Origin: Nocardia sp. CY41
GTDB lineage: Bacteria > Actinomycetota > Actinomycetes > Mycobacteriales > Mycobacteriaceae
Assembly: GCF_009829325.1 (NCBI RefSeq)
Contig: NZ_VUOS01000009.1
Coordinates: 248,001 to 312,000, forward strand
Length of the DNA: 64,000 nt
Reading direction: 5' to 3'
Below are positions 42,841-51,347 of the stretch, piece by piece (position 1 is the stretch's first letter; the number at the start of each line of letters is the position of its first letter). Both the position numbers and the translations under genes were made by a program. The notes below the pieces were generated by a model. That model saw only the letters and a program-made list of their open reading frames with translations. It searched no databases and was not told the DNA's origin.

Positions 42841-43677
42841 TCAGCTGCCGCGCCGGCGTTCCAGCGCGTTCGCGATCAGCGCGCGGGCCCGATCACCGTA
42901 CTCGGCTTGGTCGGCGAGGATCGCGAACGTCCGCTCGTGCAGGGCGATCTCCGACGGACGAGTGATGGTGAGTTCGGCCGAAACCGTCTCGGTGAGCACC
43001 TGCGCGCGGTCGTAGATGACGAAATTCGTCGCGGGGGCACGGTACTCGGCGCAGATCGGGATGATGCCCAGCCGCACCCTGGGGTTGGCCATCACCGCCA
43101 GCAGGTGGGCGAGTTGCTCGGCCATGGTGGCGGCGTCGCCGACCGTGCGCCACAGCGCGGCCTGGTTGACCACGAAATGGAACCGGTGCTTGGCCCGGAA
43201 CAACACTTGCTTGCGAGCCATGCGCGCGGCCACCGCGTCCTCCAGGTCGTCGCGTCCACCGGTGACCGCGATGCAGGCGGTCAGGATCGCGCGCGCGTAG
43301 CCTTCGGTTTGCAGCAGTCCCGGCAAGGTGTCGGGCGCGTACCAGCGGATCTGCGTGGTCTGCGCCTCCAGATCGATCGACTGCCGTTGCCTGCGCGCAT
43401 GCCCGGAGGCGACGGTGCGCTGCCATTCCAGGTACATCGACTGCAGATTGCGCGCATTGGCGACCAGATCGTCCAGCACGGCGGTATTGCCGCACGCTTC
43501 GCACCACGCGGCCAGATCCGCCTCCGAGGGCGTCTGCTTGCCGCCCTCGATCCGGGACACCTTGCTGGAATGCCAGCCGCATCTCGCGGCCAGTTCCAGG
43601 CCGGTCAGGTGGGCGGCACGACGTAGTTCACGCAGGCGCGCGCCCAGCACCTCACGTGCGTCCGACACACCGTTCAC
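42841..43677 (-). CDS. XRE-family regulator with DUF5753 (Scr1-like) domain
   Basis: This 278-residue regulator has an N-terminal lambda-repressor-like helix-turn-helix (LTGLELAARCGWHSSKVSRIEGGKQTPSEADL, residues 24-55) and a C-terminal DUF5753 effector domain containing WYAPDTLPGLLQTEGYARAIL. The family is abundant in Streptomyces and Nocardia and is usually paired with small partner proteins. GTG 43677 overlaps the stop of the preceding DUF6879 gene by four bases. Confidence 0.88.
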   Translation of the reverse strand: MNGVSDAREVLGARLRELRRAAHLTGLELAARCGWHSSKVSRIEGGKQTPSEADLAAWCEACGNTAVLDDLVANARNLQSMYLEWQRTVASGHARRQRQSIDLEAQTTQIRWYAPDTLPGLLQTEGYARAILTACIAVTGGRDDLEDAVAARMARKQVLFRAKHRFHFVVNQAALWRTVGDAATMAEQLAHLLAVMANPRVRLGIIPICAEYRAPATNFVIYDRAQVLTETVSAELTITRPSEIALHERTFAILADQAEYGDRARALIANALERRRGS

Positions 43678-44222
43678 TCGGGTACGTGCTCACTCTCGGA
43701 ATATCGTTGATGATCGATGCCCCTGGGCCACAGTCGTTCCCGCACCTGTAGGTAGCGGGCGATCAGCGCCGGGTCGGTGGTGATCGACAACCCCATGAAC
43801 GCCCCGTTCTCCGCGAAGGTGTTGAAGGCGAGGGTGTTCTTGTCGAACAGCCAGTAATCGTCGGAGGGCAGATCGCCGGGGTCGATCAGATGCCGCGGCA
43901 GCCAGCGCACGGTCTCGCCGGTGGCGATGTTGTCGTCGGTCGCCGACATCAGCCATCGGGTGTAGCCGGTGTGCGGAACGGTCACGACGCGCAGCCGCTC
44001 GAGCGTGACGCCGCGCGTGGCTGACTCGACCATCAGGGCATCCCAGGCTTTCCAGGACTCGGGCTGTTCCTCTCGCTCGTACGCTACTCCGGCATCGAAG
44101 CGGCGCAACGCTTCCTGCTCGTCCTCCAGCGCGTAGTGGTCGCGAACCTCCAGATGGAAGGCACGGAATCGAGCCGCCCGAAAGAGCGGCTCGAAACAGC
44201 GGTCACCGACGACGTGCAACAT
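43674..44222 (-). CDS. DUF6879 family protein
   Basis: This 182-residue cytoplasmic protein has the DUF6879 pattern: an N-terminal AARFRAFHLEVRDHYALEDE helix, a GVTLERLRVVTVPHTGYTRWLM strand region and a DDYWLFDKNTLAFNTF segment. The function is unknown, but the family is tightly linked to XRE/DUF5753 regulators, as here. It shares its first base region with the end of the upstream small gene and overlaps the XRE gene, so the three form a tight operon. Confidence 0.8.
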   Translation of the reverse strand: MLHVVGDRCFEPLFRAARFRAFHLEVRDHYALEDEQEALRRFDAGVAYEREEQPESWKAWDALMVESATRGVTLERLRVVTVPHTGYTRWLMSATDDNIATGETVRWLPRHLIDPGDLPSDDYWLFDKNTLAFNTFAENGAFMGLSITTDPALIARYLQVRERLWPRGIDHQRYSESEHVPE

Positions 44223-44506
44223 CAGCGCACCACCACGGCGGTTTCGTGACAGTCGAGGGTCAGTTGGGCGAGCAATTCCGGGTCGGTGACCGGTTCACCG
44301 GCCACCAGCACCGAACCGCAGGTTCCACTCGCCTCCACCCGTAGCCACATGCCCGGTTCCAGCCAGTCCAGCAATTGGTGTGGCACGAGGACCGTTCCGG
44401 TGCGGTCGGTGGCATCGCCCTGCACCACCAGCACGCCGGTGTCGGTGGCGTACACGGCGGGACAAGCTCCATGATCGGATCCGGATCCGAGAAGTCGCAG
44501 GTTCAT
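44222..44506 (-). CDS. Small protein heading the XRE/DUF6879 operon
   Basis: This 94-residue hypothetical protein has beta-rich sequence (CPAVYATDTGVLVVQGDATD, WLRVEASGTCGSVLVAGEP). ATG 44506 is chosen because AAGGAT lies about eight bases upstream and the upstream 27 codons of the open frame are Ser-rich and unconserved in style. Small beta-strand proteins in this position are common in the XRE-linked modules of actinomycetes; the function is unknown. Confidence 0.65.
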   Translation of the reverse strand: MNLRLLGSGSDHGACPAVYATDTGVLVVQGDATDRTGTVLVPHQLLDWLEPGMWLRVEASGTCGSVLVAGEPVTDPELLAQLTLDCHETAVVVR

Positions 44507-44514
44507 AGCTGATC

Positions 44515-44602
44515 CTTTGCGAGAGCTGGCGGACGATGTCGTGCAATCGTCCCCACCGGAGGCGCTGCCGGTCAACGCACTTCGCAAAGTCGCGCAAAGT
44601 CG
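44515..44602. promoter_or_regulatory. Tandem 10-bp repeat, probable operator of the XRE module
   Basis: CGCAAAGTCG occurs twice head to tail at 44583-44592 and 44593-44602. An inverted partial copy CTTTGCG is at 44515-44521, just upstream of the small gene's start. The region separates two divergent transcripts, so autoregulation by the XRE protein or control by the wHTH protein is likely. Confidence 0.5.
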
Positions 44603-44704
44603 TGGCGGGGGTATCGGTGTGGCTTCTACCGTCGATTCGGCAACTCCGGCCGCCGAGCCTCAGTCGATTCCTGGGTTGCCTTCTCCCGAGGGAAAGGCTG
44701 CGAC

Positions 44705-44947
44705 ATGATGAGACGACCCAGGACTGCCGCCGATTTCGCGGTGCTGGGTGTGCTTGCGCCAGGCGGATTGCTCACCGTCGAGCAACTGGCTCAGCAGGCG
44801 CGACTGACCTCATGGACGGTGCGCAGCGCGTTGCTGCGCCTGCAGTCGCGCGGCCTGATCATGGACTGCCAGCACCGCGGCCGCTGGGCCATCACTCCGC
44901 GGGGGCGAGGCGAATGGGCCGCGAAGGGACGGCGATTCACTTTGTGA
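44705..44947 (+). CDS. Small winged-helix DNA-binding protein
   Basis: This 80-residue protein is a single winged helix: LLTVEQLAQQARLTSWTVRSALLRLQSRGLI followed by a wing GRWAITPRGRGEWA. It resembles the DNA-binding half of MarR- or PadR-like regulators without a dimerisation extension. ATG 44705 (or 44708) has a GAGGGAAAGG ribosome site upstream. It is divergent from the XRE trio and shares its repeat-bearing intergenic region. Confidence 0.65.
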   Translation: MMRRPRTAADFAVLGVLAPGGLLTVEQLAQQARLTSWTVRSALLRLQSRGLIMDCQHRGRWAITPRGRGEWAAKGRRFTL

Positions 44948-45235
44948 GCCGATCCGGGTGGCTCAGGGCGCCGAGGTTGCCCGGATGGCCTCGCCGACGG
45001 AAGGCCGACTCGTGGCATGGGTCGGCCATGCGGTTGGCGAACGCTCGATCCTCGCGGCGCTCCGTGGGCGCACGTCGGACCGAATCTTACTTCGCGGAAC
45101 AGGTTACGACGGTTCGCCGGACCAGCTGATCGGTTGCCACGCCCCGGTGACGGACGATCCCGAAGATCCGGCGGGACGAAGACGGGGGTTCGTAGCCCGA
45201 ATACCGGTGCGCCTGCCGAAGCACCCCCCTTTGCT
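44948..45235. other. Gene gap upstream of the TetR operator
   Basis: About 290 bases with no convincing gene. An open frame at 44958-45242 would encode 94 residues but shows no recognisable fold and ends inside the TetR operator. Confidence 0.5.
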
Positions 45236-45272
45236 AACCTAGGCATCCTAGGTTATAAACTACTAGAACTAG
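45236..45272. promoter_or_regulatory. TetR operator
   Basis: AACCTAGG-CAT-CCTAGGTT at 45236-45254 is a perfect 8-3-8 inverted repeat. A second, weaker CTAG-AA-CTAG palindrome lies at 45263-45272. Both are just upstream of the ribosome site of the tetR gene, as expected for autoregulation. Confidence 0.7.
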
Positions 45273-45288
45273 GAAGGGAGGTGTGCGC

Positions 45289-45876
45289 ATGATGGCTCGG
45301 GCCGGGCTGACCGCGGAGCGAATCACCCGCGCCGCGGCCGATCTCGCCGACGAGATCGGACTGGACAACGTCACCATGTCGGCGGTGGCCAAGCAGTTCG
45401 GCGTGCAGGACGCGAGCCTGTACTCGCATGTCAAGAATCTGCGAGAACTCCGCGCGCGCGTCGCCGTGCTGGCGGCCACGGAGAAGACCGAGCTGATCGC
45501 GGCCGCGGTGGCCGGGCGCGCCGGACGCGACGCTCTCGCCGCTTACGCCCACGCTTGGCGGGACTACGCCCTGCGCTACCCCGGCCGGTATGCCGCGAGC
45601 CAGCTTCCGTTCGATCCGGAAATCGCGCGCACCGCGCCCGGCGCGTTGCGCGCCGTCGAACTGACCTACAGCATGCTGCGCGCCTACGGTTTGGCCGAAC
45701 CCGACCAGACGGACGCCGTGCGATTGCTCCGCAGCACCTTTCACGGCTACAGCGTTCTCGAGGCGACCGGCGGATTCGGACACACACGCTCCACGGCCGA
45801 CTCCTGGGAACGCATCATCGATGCCCTGCACGTCACGCTCGAGCAGTGGCCGACCGAGAACAAGGAGAAACCATGA
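45289..45876 (+). CDS. TetR-family regulator with WHG-type C-terminal domain
   Basis: This 195-residue repressor has an N-terminal helix-turn-helix (ITRAAADLADEIGLDNVTMSAVAKQFGVQDASLYSHVKNL, about residues 11-50). Its ligand domain is of the TetR_C_33/WHG type (AYAHAWRDYALRYPGRYAA, FHGYSVLEATGGFG). Start ATG 45289 sits seven bases after GGAGG; GTG 45283 would be too close to the ribosome site. Its stop overlaps the alpha/beta hydrolase start (ATGA). Confidence 0.87.
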   Translation: MMARAGLTAERITRAAADLADEIGLDNVTMSAVAKQFGVQDASLYSHVKNLRELRARVAVLAATEKTELIAAAVAGRAGRDALAAYAHAWRDYALRYPGRYAASQLPFDPEIARTAPGALRAVELTYSMLRAYGLAEPDQTDAVRLLRSTFHGYSVLEATGGFGHTRSTADSWERIIDALHVTLEQWPTENKEKP

Positions 45877-46709
45877 GATCCGGCACTCTGAGCGTCCCGG
45901 GAGCCACGCTGTATTACGAGGTGAGCGGCGCCGGGCCGGTCCTGCTGTTGCTACCGGGCAGCGGAGGCGACGCGGCAGTCTTCGACCCCATCCTCGAGCC
46001 GCTCGCGCGGCACTTCACCGTGGTCACCATCGACCCGCGCGGCTACTCCCGCAGTGTGCTCGACCCCGGCCCACCGGCCGATATCGAGGTCCACGTGCAG
46101 AGCGAGGATGCCCACCTCCTGCTGGAACACCTCACGCCCGCAGGGGAAGACGCCTACGTGTTCGGCGGCAGCGGCGGCGCGGTGGTCGCGCTCGATCTGC
46201 TCGCCCGCCATCCCCAGCGGTTGCGGCTGGTCATCGCACACGAGCCGCCTTCTTTCGGCGTGCTGCCCGACGCCGCCGAACACAAGGCGTTCGTCGACGA
46301 GGTGTACGCACTGTTCGTCACCGACGGTCTCGCCGCAGCGGGCGCCCGTTTTCTCGAAGGCATAGGCGGAGGCGTCAGCATGCCCGACCCCGCCCAGCTC
46401 TCGCCGCGCGCCGCGGCGATGATCGAACGTCTGCACGCCAACGCACCGCGCAACATGGAACACGAATTGCGCACGATCACTTCGCATCTGCCCGATGTGG
46501 CAGCCTTGGCACTGGTCACCGATCGCCTCGTATTGGGTGCGGGCCGGGAAAGCAAGGGCAAACTCCCGTATCGTCCCGCGCAGACACTCGCCGCACAGCT
46601 GAGCATTCCGCTCACCGAGTTTCCTGGTGGACACAGTGGATTCACCGACGCACCCGCCGAATTCGCACAGGCGCTGCTCGACTTGCTGATGGCCGCCCGC
46701 GTGGAATGA
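45873..46709 (+). CDS. Alpha/beta hydrolase
   Basis: This 278-residue cytoplasmic alpha/beta hydrolase has an oxyanion strand LLLLPGSGGDAAVFD, a nucleophile elbow FGGSGGAVVAL with Ser near residue 98, and the catalytic His in FPGGHSGF near 255. An acid residue is expected after strand 7 (LVTDRLVLG). It is coupled to and presumably repressed by the TetR gene before it. The substrate is not predictable. Confidence 0.85.
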   Translation: MRSGTLSVPGATLYYEVSGAGPVLLLLPGSGGDAAVFDPILEPLARHFTVVTIDPRGYSRSVLDPGPPADIEVHVQSEDAHLLLEHLTPAGEDAYVFGGSGGAVVALDLLARHPQRLRLVIAHEPPSFGVLPDAAEHKAFVDEVYALFVTDGLAAAGARFLEGIGGGVSMPDPAQLSPRAAAMIERLHANAPRNMEHELRTITSHLPDVAALALVTDRLVLGAGRESKGKLPYRPAQTLAAQLSIPLTEFPGGHSGFTDAPAEFAQALLDLLMAARVE

Positions 46710-46983
46710 TCATCGTGACCGGGCGGGCACGGCCCGGTCGACCATTGTCGAAGCGCGCCGACCGGGGCCTGAGCGTTGAGCTCGTCCCCGCCGACGCGAT
46801 CCAACACCGTTGCCGGGCGAGTTGCTGCCGGTAGGCCATGAGCTGCTAGCCGACGCGGACTGGATTCCACTCCGGTCAACTAATCACCGACCGGATTTCA
46901 CTTCGCGGAATCGGAGGGGCCGGCGCTGGTCGCTGGACTGATTCCGAGTACTTCATCCCCGGTGGGATCGCCGCCTCGGCGGC

Positions 46984-48414
46984 CTATCGCGGCAGGATCA
47001 TCGACTTCAGATCCGGCAGATTGCCGATACGCTGGATCGCGGGCCGTTCCGGCGCATCGGTCTGCGGCGAGCCGGTGTCCCGCAGCCGCGCACGCACCTC
47101 CGCGGGCGTCTTGCGTCCGGCCGCGGCCGCGCTCATTCCCTGGAAGCTCGTGACCGCGCCGACCACGATCGGCGCCGCGCTGGACGTTCCGCTGAATACG
47201 TCGGTGTACCAGAGGTCCTCGTCGGGTCCGCCTTGCAAGTCGCCGTATCCGGTGGTGGTGACTTCCAGTCCCCAGCCCTGCACGTCGACCCGTTCCCCGT
47301 AATTGGAGAAGGACAGGCGGGATCGGGCCGGGCCATAGTCACGGCCGTGGAAGCCAGGTGGGGGTGCACCGGCTCCGACCAGGATCGCGCCGGAGTCGGC
47401 CGCACCGCCGCGGAACGGATTGCGCCAACTGTCCGGGAACTCCGCCGGCCGGGTGTCGTAGATCGCGTCGTCGAGATCCTCGCCGCCGTTCCCGCCCGCC
47501 TCCACCACGATGACGCCCTTGCCGACCGCATAGCGGATCGCCGCGACGTCATCGGGCCACCATTCGATCGCGATGTAGCCACGCTGATCCGGCCGGTTGG
47601 CGTAAGCGAATCGGGGGCCGGGACGGTGCAATTCGAGCAGCATCACATCGCCGGTGTTCAGCGCGTCCGCGGCGGAACGGATCGCGGCGGCCGAACCGGA
47701 TCCGAAGATCGACACCGCCTGGATGTATGCCTCGGGAACGATCCCGGTGATCCCGTAGGCATTCACGTCGCCGCTGATCACGCCGGCGACCGCGGTGCCG
47801 TGGTCGCGCCAGCCCTGTTGCGGTGAGGGGTTGCCTCCGATCACCCCGCCTTGGTTGACCTGCAAGTCCTCGTGGGTGAACCGCCATGCGCCCTCGATGT
47901 CCACCACGCGTACGCCGGTCCCGCGGCCCCCGGGTACCGTCCAGGCCCACCGGGCGTCGATGCCTTGCGGGGCCGCGTCCAGGTAGCCCTGCCGCACCGC
48001 GAGATCCGGGGTCACCGGCGGCGCCTCGGCAGCGGAGCGGCCGGTGATCGCTCGCGCGCCTTCCGGCGCGAGAGGCGGTTCGGCGGGCGGTTTCACATAT
48101 GCCGCGGCGACGTCGTCGGCGGCCCGCAGGCGAGCGGCCAACTCGTCGAGGCCGTCGGTGACGCCGCGGACGAAGAAGTAGTTGAGGTATTCCGCACCGG
48201 TCTCCAGATGCGGGGTGCCGGTGAGCCTGCGCTCCACACGGTTGGCCGGTCCGAAGATGCGCACGAGTTCACCGCCGGGTGGGAGCAGTTCCTCCAGACG
48301 TGATTGTGCGCTGCGACTGTCGTTCAGCGCGATCGGTGTGATCGCGGTGTCGGCGCCATGGGTGATCACGATCAGCTCCGCTGGTGACCGGAGCGGGGCG
48401 TACTGGGATGCCAT
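46984..48414 (-). CDS. S8-family (subtilisin-like) serine peptidase, no signal peptide
   Basis: This 476-residue subtilase has its catalytic triad at D172 (VRVVDIEGAW), H205 (WRDHGTAVAG) and S411 (FSGTSSAAP). The oxyanion Asn is in EAGGNGGED near residue 308. The first 150 residues are a non-catalytic prodomain-like region. The N-terminus (MASQYAPLRSP) has no signal peptide or Tat motif, so cytoplasmic action or an unusual export route is implied. It is a lone minus-strand gene, with an HdeD-like membrane protein just upstream. Confidence 0.85.
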   Translation of the reverse strand: MASQYAPLRSPAELIVITHGADTAITPIALNDSRSAQSRLEELLPPGGELVRIFGPANRVERRLTGTPHLETGAEYLNYFFVRGVTDGLDELAARLRAADDVAAAYVKPPAEPPLAPEGARAITGRSAAEAPPVTPDLAVRQGYLDAAPQGIDARWAWTVPGGRGTGVRVVDIEGAWRFTHEDLQVNQGGVIGGNPSPQQGWRDHGTAVAGVISGDVNAYGITGIVPEAYIQAVSIFGSGSAAAIRSAADALNTGDVMLLELHRPGPRFAYANRPDQRGYIAIEWWPDDVAAIRYAVGKGVIVVEAGGNGGEDLDDAIYDTRPAEFPDSWRNPFRGGAADSGAILVGAGAPPPGFHGRDYGPARSRLSFSNYGERVDVQGWGLEVTTTGYGDLQGGPDEDLWYTDVFSGTSSAAPIVVGAVTSFQGMSAAAAGRKTPAEVRARLRDTGSPQTDAPERPAIQRIGNLPDLKSMILPR

Positions 48415-48468
48415 GGCGCCCAGTCAACCTCGACAGCACACGGCTCGCCACCGGATGCGTTCTCGTGG

Positions 48469-49065
48469 TCAGCCATCCAAGCGCAAGCTCGGCACCACGC
48501 CCGGCATGGTGACCACGTCGCGCCGGGAACCCGTGGCGAACAACGCTTCCATCGTCCCGATCGCGACCAAGCACGGCCCTGCCACCCAGCCGAGTGCGTC
48601 CGGCGATTCGAACAGCACCGCGCTCACCAGCACGCCGAACGCCAGCGTGACCAGTCCGAAGAGCTCGTGCCATCCGTGCCGGGGCAAGTCGTCGACCCAG
48701 ACCGCGACGGTGGCGTGGCAGATCCCACGGATCGCCCAGGCCAATCCGATCCAGAACGACAGCAGCGGAGTGGAGTTCCCGCCCGCGAAGCACAGCGCCG
48801 CCAGTAGAGACGACACTATGCCACTGACCAGGACCAGCACTCGCAACGGTGGGGCGAAGCGGGCACCGACCGCCACGACCAATTGCAAGACGCTGTTGAG
48901 CAGCAAATAGCAGCCGGACAGCAGTTCGGCTGTCGGCAGCGACTTGTGCGGCCACACCGCTAAGGCCACACCCATGATCATCGAGCAGGCACCGGCCACC
49001 AGTACCGTCTGCCGGACTGCGCCGGCCAGTGGTTCCGTACGCCCTTCGACTTCGGTTTCGGGCAT
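48469..49065 (-). CDS. HdeD-like (DUF308) membrane protein
   Basis: This 198-residue protein has six hydrophobic helices in repeated pairs, the pattern of the HdeD/DUF308 family. Examples are VLVAGACSMIMGVALAVW near residues 21-38 and the pair ending GWVAGPCLVAIGTMEALFA. In enterobacteria HdeD is linked to acid resistance, but actinobacterial members are uncharacterised. It precedes the subtilase by 54 bases in the same direction. Confidence 0.75.
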   Translation of the reverse strand: MPETEVEGRTEPLAGAVRQTVLVAGACSMIMGVALAVWPHKSLPTAELLSGCYLLLNSVLQLVVAVGARFAPPLRVLVLVSGIVSSLLAALCFAGGNSTPLLSFWIGLAWAIRGICHATVAVWVDDLPRHGWHELFGLVTLAFGVLVSAVLFESPDALGWVAGPCLVAIGTMEALFATGSRRDVVTMPGVVPSLRLDG

Positions 49066-49168
49066 AGCTACATGATATGACCGAAGGTACGGTTAGCGGC
49101 TCGTTTGCCTCACGACGGCACCGTCATCCACGGGCGAGGGCTTGGCGCGTCCGCCGGTCATCCCCGAA

Positions 49169-49791
49169 TTACGCGGCCAACTCTAAGAATACGCCGGTGA
49201 CGCCAGTGCCGTCAGCTAGCCGCCAAGGGGCGGTGACATGACCGGTAGCGGCCGGTTCCGATACCTGCAGAAGGCGATGGACTCGTACGGTCCGGTCGCC
49301 CACCGGGATATCGGTGCACACCGATTCGTCTCGGGCGATACCGAATCCTTGTGCGAGCGAGAGCATGTCGGCACTGCGGACGGTGATCGAGGAATCCGGC
49401 GCGTTGCTTTCGCTCTTGGCCTGCGGGCGCGCCTTTCCGGTGAGCAAGGCGACGATCTGGGCCACCGCCACCGGGTCACGGGTGGCGTCGTACACCCACC
49501 GGGTGCTGAGGACACCGTGTTCGGAGGTCCCCACGAGCGCATCGGCGGCATGCGGTAGCGGCGAGCCCCGGTAAGTCAGCGGAACGTGATAGGTGCACGG
49601 ACGCGCTCCGGAGTGATCTGTGACCGCCAGGAATTCGATCCCGACTTCCGCTCCGGGTCGTCGAGCCGGAACCCACCGGCTTTCCGTAGATCCGCCTGGC
49701 TCGCACCGCGATACCAGGCAGGACTGGGCAACCATGAGGCAAGCAGTTCTATCTTCGTGGACACCATGGTGGTCCGGTGAATGACGGACAT
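49169..49791 (-). pseudogene. Maltokinase N-terminal cap-like protein, apparent frameshift
   Basis: The protein starts at ATG 49791 (behind AAAGGATCC) with MSVIHRTTM, ELLASWLPSPAWYRG and GGFRLDDPE. That is the start of a maltokinase N-terminal cap-like protein of the kind encoded near 1,4-alpha-glucan enzymes in actinomycetes. At about 49647-49652 the frame breaks. The remainder (EVGIEFLAVTDHSG, ALVGTSEHGVLSTRWVYDA ... VFLELAA) continues in another frame to the stop at 49169. The span is 623 bases, one short of 208 codons; restoring one G in the GGAGCGG stretch repairs it. Either a recent mutation or a sequencing indel. Confidence 0.75.
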
Positions 49792-49855
49792 GCCGGATCC
49801 TTTCTCTTGGTCCACACTGCTGTCCCGAGAATATGGTCGGCACAGGATCGGCCGA

Positions 49856-50977
49856 TCACGCGTCGCCACGCCGTTCGGGTTCGGCAGCGGACAGCTTGCG
49901 GCGAGCTTCGGCGAGGAGTTCGTCCAGTTGGGCCTCGGCGCGTTCGGCGCGCGCGAGGGTCTGGGCGCGGGCTTCGTCCAGCGCTTCGAGACGTTGCGCG
50001 GCTTCTGCACGCGCCTTTTCGACGGCGGCTGCGGCTTCGGCGCGGACAGAGGCGAGTTCGGCCGCCGCGGCGCGACGGGCGTCGGCGAGCTCGGTGCGGG
50101 TGGCTTCGAGTTCTGCGCGTACTCGCCGCCATTCGGCTCGCGCCTCGTCGGCGGCTTCGGCACGTTCGGCGGCGGTGCGTTCGGCTCGCTCGGCCGCTCG
50201 TTCGGCGTCGGCTGCGCGTTGGGCGGCGAGATCGCGTTCGGAATGGGCCGCCGCGACCTGTGCCGCCGCTTCCCGCCGGGCCTGCGCGATGTCGGTCTCG
50301 GCGCGGCGTTCGGCTCGCTGAACCTGTTCCGCGGCTTGCTGTTCGAGGCGTTCGGCCTGCTCGGCGGACTCGCGGCGCACAGTGCGGATCTCGGCTTCCG
50401 CGGCGCTGCGGGCCGCGAACACCTCGTCCGCCGCCTGCTTGGTGACCCGTTCGACTTCCCGTAGCGCGTCGTCACGCGCCGCATCGGCCTGGGCGATCAG
50501 TGCTTCGGCCTGCTCGGCAGCGCTCGCCGCGTCGTCGGCGGCGGACTCGGCGAGTTCCCTGGCCTCCTGCGCCTCCCGCCGGGCCTGCTCGGCCGCTACC
50601 GCTGCGCCCTCCGCCTCGGCGATCCGCCGTGCGGCATCGACCTGTACCGCTTGCACCTGGGCTTCGGCGATCGCCGGGTCTGCGAGCGTGGACAACTCTG
50701 CGACGGCGGCGCTGAGCGTGGTGTTGAGCTGCTCGGCGAGTCCGCGGAATTGTGTGAGCAGTTCATCGGCGCGCAACCGCGCGACAGTCACCGGCCCTGG
50801 TTTCGTCACAGTGACGGGAGCAGCCGCGGCCTCGGACTCCTGTTGCTGCCGTTGCCGTTCCCGCCACGCGCGCCATCGCGTGTGATCCGGCCGGTCACAG
50901 TACTCGGAGGGACGGCCGGGCCCCGCTGCACTCGTGATGGGACGGGAGCAGCCCGGATAGTTGCACACCTTCGACAC
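49856..50977 (-). CDS. Zinc-knuckle plus long alanine/glutamate coiled-coil protein
   Basis: This 373-residue protein opens with a compact Cys/His motif (CNYPGC, then CDRPDH 16 residues later) likely to bind zinc. After an acidic/proline stretch (residues 55-75), about 290 residues of nearly uninterrupted coiled coil follow, rich in Ala, Glu and Arg. No family name can be given with confidence; it resembles KfrA- or SMC-like filament-forming DNA-associated proteins in composition. GTG 50977 starts right at the zinc motif. A glycine-rich open frame on the opposite strand is a shadow. It is followed 64 bases later by the frameshifted maltokinase-cap gene. Confidence 0.7.
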   Translation of the reverse strand: MSKVCNYPGCSRPITSAAGPGRPSEYCDRPDHTRWRAWRERQRQQQESEAAAAPVTVTKPGPVTVARLRADELLTQFRGLAEQLNTTLSAAVAELSTLADPAIAEAQVQAVQVDAARRIAEAEGAAVAAEQARREAQEARELAESAADDAASAAEQAEALIAQADAARDDALREVERVTKQAADEVFAARSAAEAEIRTVRRESAEQAERLEQQAAEQVQRAERRAETDIAQARREAAAQVAAAHSERDLAAQRAADAERAAERAERTAAERAEAADEARAEWRRVRAELEATRTELADARRAAAAELASVRAEAAAAVEKARAEAAQRLEALDEARAQTLARAERAEAQLDELLAEARRKLSAAEPERRGDA

Positions 50978-51347
50978 GGCCAGATCGTAGCGTCTGTCTC
51001 GTCGGGCCAGCCGAGCTCGGCCTGCCCGTCCCCATAGAGGTTGCCCACCGGGCTGCACAGCGCCACGCGCGGGCTCGCCGAATCAGGGCGTCCTCGGCGG
51101 CGGCGTACGCATCGAAGAACCGCGTGGCGTTCCGCGCGGGCGGCCTCTCCGGCGGGCAGGAGCAGCCAGGCAGTTACCCGATCCGTCCCCGGGTCACGGG
51201 GGCAAGTTCACCGGAATCGAGGACGCCCGAGAGCGTGGCGGTCGTCTGCCGACCACGCCCCGGTGTAGCCCACGTCACTCGTTGATGCTGTCAGGAATTC
51301 GGGGGCTGTCTCGTTCAGGAAGCACGCGAACCAGACAGGAGCGAACC
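50978..51347. other. Intergenic region with divergent promoters
   Basis: About 370 bases with no convincing gene. The part near 51287-51315 holds a candidate ECF promoter for the oxidoreductase/sigma pair; the remainder would include the promoter of the coiled-coil gene. Confidence 0.5.
51289..51315 (+). promoter_or_regulatory. Candidate ECF41-type promoter
   Basis: TGTCAGG at 51289-51295 and CGTT at 51312-51315 are 16 bases apart. The ECF41 group is known to use a TGTCACA-like -35 and a CGTC-like -10. The site lies about 35 bases upstream of the oxidoreductase start, so autoregulation by the adjacent sigma factor is plausible. Confidence 0.45.

Noticed and set aside
44517..44708. 63-residue plus-strand frame ending at the start of the wHTH gene
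   Set aside because: It needs a TTG start, has no fold, and runs through the repeat that looks like an operator.
44958..45242. 94-residue plus-strand frame
   Set aside because: No recognisable domain, and its end lies inside the TetR operator.
49781..50464. Glycine-rich plus-strand frame that resembles a PE/PGRS-type protein
   Set aside because: It is the complement of the Ala/Glu coiled-coil gene; the glycine richness comes from reading alanine codons in reverse.
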